Assembly: GCA_003024985.2 (NCBI GenBank)
Contig: PXIH01S0000724.1
Direction: 5' to 3' (one strand)
Origin: Euperipatoides rowelli
Lineage: Eukaryota; Onychophora; Udeonychophora; Euonychophora; Peripatopsidae
Length of the DNA stretch: 10,025 nucleotides
Of this stretch, positions 6,884 to 10,025 are shown one piece after another. Under the pieces are notes generated by a model, which had not been told where the DNA came from, did not search any database, and saw only the letters and a program-made list of their open reading frames with translations. Numbering within the stretch: the stretch's first letter is position 1; each line of letters begins with the position of its first letter. The translations under genes and the position numbers were made by a program.

Positions 6884-7319
6884 TTAAAACTGTATTTGTT
6901 GCTTTTCCTCATGTGCAATTCTTACGGGTTTCATGTGTAGCATCCAGTGGTAGTGCCCATTATTTTTACATTCCACTGACCCTGGTACTTTCTTTCCATC
7001 GCTATTATGTCTTGCCGCTACAAGGTCTACAACTGCTTTCACTCTTGAGTTTACAATGTCACCCCAGTCATCATTATGATTTTCAGCATACGTCTGAATT
7101 ATATGCTTTATATTTAGCGTATGAACAAGGTAAAAAAAATTTCTGTATTTTAATGGTGCTTTTAGATTAACCGCCATACCATGCCACAAAATAAGCAATA
7201 CTGTTTGAACTCAAAACTTGTCATTTCATATATTTTCTTGGACCCATATTACTATCAACAGAAATACTATCATTTGTGGAAGTACTACCAGATGAGCTCT
7301 GATTGAGATATTGCGTCAT
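6884..7319 (-). pseudogene. Decayed fragment of a repetitive invertebrate gene (CLFCG and DLVAA motifs)
   Basis: Reading the minus strand from an ATG at 7319, the first frame gives a Ser/Thr-rich N-terminus (NQSSSGSTSTNDS) ending in a stop shortly after MGPRKYMK. One base further on, the next frame reads FEFKQYCLFCG, with a Cys-x2-Cys pair at 7186-7197. A third frame then stays open to 6884 and contains YAENHNDDWGDIVNSRV, DLVAARHNSDGKKVPGS and HYHWMLH. The order CxFCG, then N-D-D/E-W-G, then R..DLVAA, then SDGK.VPG is a layout I recall from large families of uncharacterised, repeat-associated proteins in molluscs, cnidarians and other invertebrates. Intact members have YHxxC after DLVAA; here that part is missing, consistent with a small deletion. 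At least two frameshifts separate the pieces, so it is not functional as read. It lies antisense in an intron of the TMTC2-like gene. The class of element that carried it is unknown. Family recognition is from memory and moderate. Confidence 0.6.
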
Positions 7320-8453
7320 TGTTTATATAAATTAACTGTATATAGGTCCTCAAAGTTCATATACTGTATATTGTATAATCTACCTCCCCTCTTTAAGCTT
7401 ACTTAAATTAAGCATTTAACCCCTTTTAGGTGACAAGAACAATTTCTCCTACACATAAAGGCCTCGGGGCAGATAACATGTTTCTATCTTCCATTTTCTG
7501 CAACACTTTAATTTCTCTTTATTTGTGTCTTTAATTTATATAAACTATTACACACAGTTCCAGGAAGAATGAGCGTTGCTTTATAATCAAATTTTTAAGT
7601 AAAATACCTAATGTAGATAAATGGCACTCAGGATACATTAACACCACAAAAACTGTCACCACAAATGCCCAATTTGCATTTCACATCAAGCACATGAATA
7701 ATCTTATATTTCTACTAGCAACTAAATTACTGTGTATGTGACATGTAAGAAGATAGCAAATGAGAAAATGGGGAAGGAAAGATGTTTATAAAAATGCAAG
7801 TGTCAAGCGTAAAAAATAATTTGCTTTGTGTATGCTTGTGTAGAAATTCAGAGAAAAAATTGTTTTTTAGGCAAGACAAAGAAGTAGGGGATGTGGACTT
7901 TGGCTATGAACAAGTTGATTAGACTAAAATCTAAATAAATTGTTTTAATGCAAACAATACAATTATTCTTACTTAGGAATTACAAAATCTAAATACCACC
8001 ATCATTTTCTTAATCAGATGAAGTTATGGTTTAATAGGTATGCTATTGATGTAATTAATTGAGTAAATGATGCTTAATAATCTACATTTGAAGCTTGACT
8101 ATCATGGTATTTTTTTTTTAAATAAAATAAATAAATAAAATTTTATTTACAATAAAACCAAAAACTTACAGTAAAGAAAATATAAAAAAATTACAAAATT
8201 AACATATAATTACAATAGTAATGTTTTGACATTTATGATTATAAAATTTGAATATTTGAATATTGTGCAATTAAATGATTATTTTAATTGCTACCATTAG
8301 AATTTCAATTGATATTATTGTTTTATAAATATCATTTACATAAACAGACATCTGGACTGATTTTAAAATGCCAGAATCCAGTTAGTAGAATTTTCATTCT
8401 CAGTTAATTAATTTTATTATTGAATGAGAAAGTTAAATCCTGGATTTTTGCAG
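7320..8453. other. Downstream intron, middle part
   Basis: AT-rich sequence. A near-palindromic ACTGTATATA / TATACTGTATATTGTATA stretch lies at 7335-7380, and an A/T word repeat with AAATAAATAAATAAAATTTTATTT lies around 8120-8152. No gene or classified element is seen. Confidence 0.45.
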
Positions 8454-8483
8454 GTGGAAAAATATTTCAAGGCAGCACTTGAA
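8454..8483 (+). other. Candidate 30-nt micro-exon or exon relic encoding a TPR-like helix
   Basis: A fair acceptor (ggatttttgcag, ending 8453) is followed by ten codons reading VEKYFKAALE and then a weak donor GTATTT at 8484. Aligned to the TPR consensus these are positions 20-29, with Phe24 and Ala27 correct and the charged/aromatic spacing of helix B. The frame stays open to a TAA at 8526-8528 but loses TPR character after ALEV. Its phase (0 in, 0 out) does not join the phase-1 end of the 5163-5244 exon, so it cannot simply be the next exon. It may be a decayed exon from a TPR duplication, or chance. Confidence 0.2.
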
Positions 8484-8528
8484 GTATTTTCAGGCAATAT
8501 GTTTTTTAATCAATTTCTTTTTTTTTAA

Positions 8529-9050
8529 TGCATAAAGTAATAACAAGCATCTATCTATAGGCACCACATCTGTATAGAACCTTTTATTTTTCATTGTCAG
8601 TCTGTTTGAAGTTGAATTCATTTGGAGAAAACGTTCTGTTTAAAATTTATTTCATCTTGTTCTTGAACTTCTTTAATACTTTAGCCTTTTTTTTCTTTGT
8701 CTTTTTTTTATGATGTCAAAATTTGATTTTAATGAAGATTTGTGAACCAAATGCTTGTGATAAAAAATGTTTGAATTCCCATATATGATCTCTGTCTCAT
8801 TATTCTGAAATCCATATGTTCCAACTTAATAAATTCTATTCACTCAATTTTTTGCTTTTTTTTATGTTAAAAAAAATGCTGCTAAAAGTAAAATGCCAGG
8901 AGTTTCATGATCATTAAATTTACCTAAGAATATTGAAAAATAATTGAATTTTTTTAGGTAGTTTGTTCGTTATTTTATCTTATAACTTGAATTTGAATAT
9001 TACATTAATGACAGCTATTTTATGTAAGATTATACATACTGTATGTATGT
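8529..9050. other. Downstream intron, T-rich; no feature recognised
   Basis: Multiple T runs and short AT-rich words, with a GTATGTATGT lead-in to the microsatellite at the end. No exon or RNA gene seen. Confidence 0.5.
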
Positions 9051-9410
9051 ATAGACAGATAGATAGATAGACAGACAGACACAGACAGACAGACACAGAC
9101 AGACACAGACAGACAGAGACAGACAGACAGAGACATACAGAGACAGACAGACAGAGACATACAGAGACAGACAGACAGACAGAGACAGACAGACATACAC
9201 AGACAGACATACAAAGACAGACATATATACTCAGACAGACAGACATACACAGACAGACAGACATACACAGACAGACAGACATACACAGACAGACAGATAC
9301 AGATAGATACAGACATACACAGACAGACAGAGACAGANAGACTGACAGACACAGACATACAGACACAGAAAGACAGACACAGAAAGACAGACACAGACAG
9401 TTAGATAGAT
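9051..9410. repeat. (GACA)n/(GATA)n microsatellite with longer internal periods
   Basis: GATA units at both ends flank about 330 bp of GACA-based repeat. CATACAC and GAGACATAC variants occur at regular spacing: a 24-bp period around 9129-9176 and an 18-bp period around 9243-9296. One unresolved base lies at 9338. Overlapping minus-strand open frames of Ser-Val-Cys-Leu composition are repeat artefacts, not genes. Confidence 0.97.
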
Positions 9411-9688
9411 ATCAAAGTAGAGGTAGCTCCTAACATAGATAACTAGACCTAAAGCACCATCTTGAATCCTGTAAACTTTATACGATCGTCCTTTACTGGC
9501 TAAGAATAAAAAACTAACATCCTAATCTTACTAAATTATTCAACAAAAATAAATAATTCCTATTCTCCACTAAAAATAAATGCACAAATATACATCTGGA
9601 ATGAAATAGAAAAATTTTAAGTACTGTTGCTTTGAAACCTGAAATAAAAATATACAATTTATTTGCATGGGGATTTTTGTTTTATAAT

Positions 9689-9709
9689 TGTGTGTGTGTG
9701 TGTGTGTGT
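9689..9709. repeat. (TG)n microsatellite
   Basis: Ten uninterrupted TG dinucleotides plus one T. Confidence 0.95.
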
Positions 9710-9979
9710 ACGACAGTCTTCACTAAATGGAGGCCGAGTTCAATTTAGTTACTCATATATCTAGGCACATAAGGTATACACCTATTTCAGCCTAACATAC
9801 ATTAAGTCTAAATTTACAAGGGGATGGTAATGAAATATGGAAAAATAATACTGTAAAAGTCTTTTTTTTATACGATTAAAAAATAAAAATAAAGGAATTC
9901 ACAAAAGATAATAAAACTGACTCCAACAGCGAAGATTAAATTTAAACTCTTAGCATTATCAAAGCGTTTATTAAATTAA

Positions 9980-10002
9980 TTTTTTTTTTTTTTTTTTTTT
10001 TT
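9980..10002. repeat. Poly-T tract, 23 bases
   Basis: A pure T run followed by GATAGATAGA. It could be the reverse-complement poly-A tail of a minus-strand retroelement, but nothing recognisable follows in the 23 remaining bases. Confidence 0.9.
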
Positions 10003-10025
10003 GATAGATAGAGAAATAATTTTTA

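Larger units (their letters stand above)
9411..10025. other. Downstream intron, last part
   Basis: AT-rich sequence holding the (GT)n and poly-T tracts listed separately. No exon, terminal repeat or RNA gene is seen; the gene probably continues past the window. Confidence 0.45.

Noticed and set aside
6826-7170. A 114-codon + strand open frame
   Set aside because: It is the antisense shadow of the decayed minus-strand gene, whose motifs are recognisable only on the minus strand.
8980-9394. Three overlapping minus-strand open frames of Ser-Val-Cys-Leu composition
   Set aside because: They are translations of the GACA/GATA microsatellite in different frames and carry no domain or codon signal.
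9980-10025. Poly-T followed by GATAGATAGA as the tail of a minus-strand retroelement
   Set aside because: Only 23 bases follow before the window ends and none is diagnostic.

Overview
The window is eukaryotic genomic DNA, strongly AT-rich and mostly non-coding. It looks like an intron-rich stretch of an invertebrate gene. The repeat content (a Kolobok-like THAP element, a decayed repetitive invertebrate gene, long GACA/GATA microsatellites) suggests a lophotrochozoan, perhaps a mollusc. That placement is inference from general appearance, not from a marker.

The only host gene with good support is on the + strand. Two exons (2968-3089 and 5163-5244) with consensus splice sites and matching phases encode tetratricopeptide repeats (TPRs). 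They closely resemble the C-terminal TPR region of TMTC2, an ER membrane protein of the TMTC family. Together they are 204 nt, or 68 codons, which is exactly two 34-residue TPR units. They are bounded on both sides by phase-1 introns at the same TPR position (Gly8). The rest of the window is intron: the end of one upstream intron (1-2967), one complete intron (3090-5162) and the start of a downstream intron (5245-10025).

The upstream intron carries a 1,924-bp DNA transposon (703-2626) with TTAA target duplications and 17-bp terminal inverted repeats starting 5'-AGG. Inside are a broken THAP zinc-finger coding start, a four-copy tandem repeat of about 173-199 bp, subterminal inverted repeats and a short opposite-strand ORF. 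TTAA duplications, purine-rich termini and a THAP domain together point to the Kolobok superfamily; this copy cannot encode a transposase.

The complete intron holds a 23-bp fold-back followed by a 57-bp tandem repeat (3363-3560), a strong 26-bp-stem hairpin (4002-4060) and a relatively GC-rich stretch with inverted motifs (4141-4530). The downstream intron holds a minus-strand, frameshifted fragment of a repetitive invertebrate gene (6884-7319, with a CLFCG motif and a DLVAA motif), a short TPR-helix-like candidate micro-exon (8454-8483), a 360-bp GACA/GATA microsatellite with higher-order periodicity (9051-9410) and several short simple repeats.

No tRNA, rRNA, CRISPR array or bacterial-type operon was seen. 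The long open frames over the GACA array and the poly-T tracts are translation artefacts of repeats.
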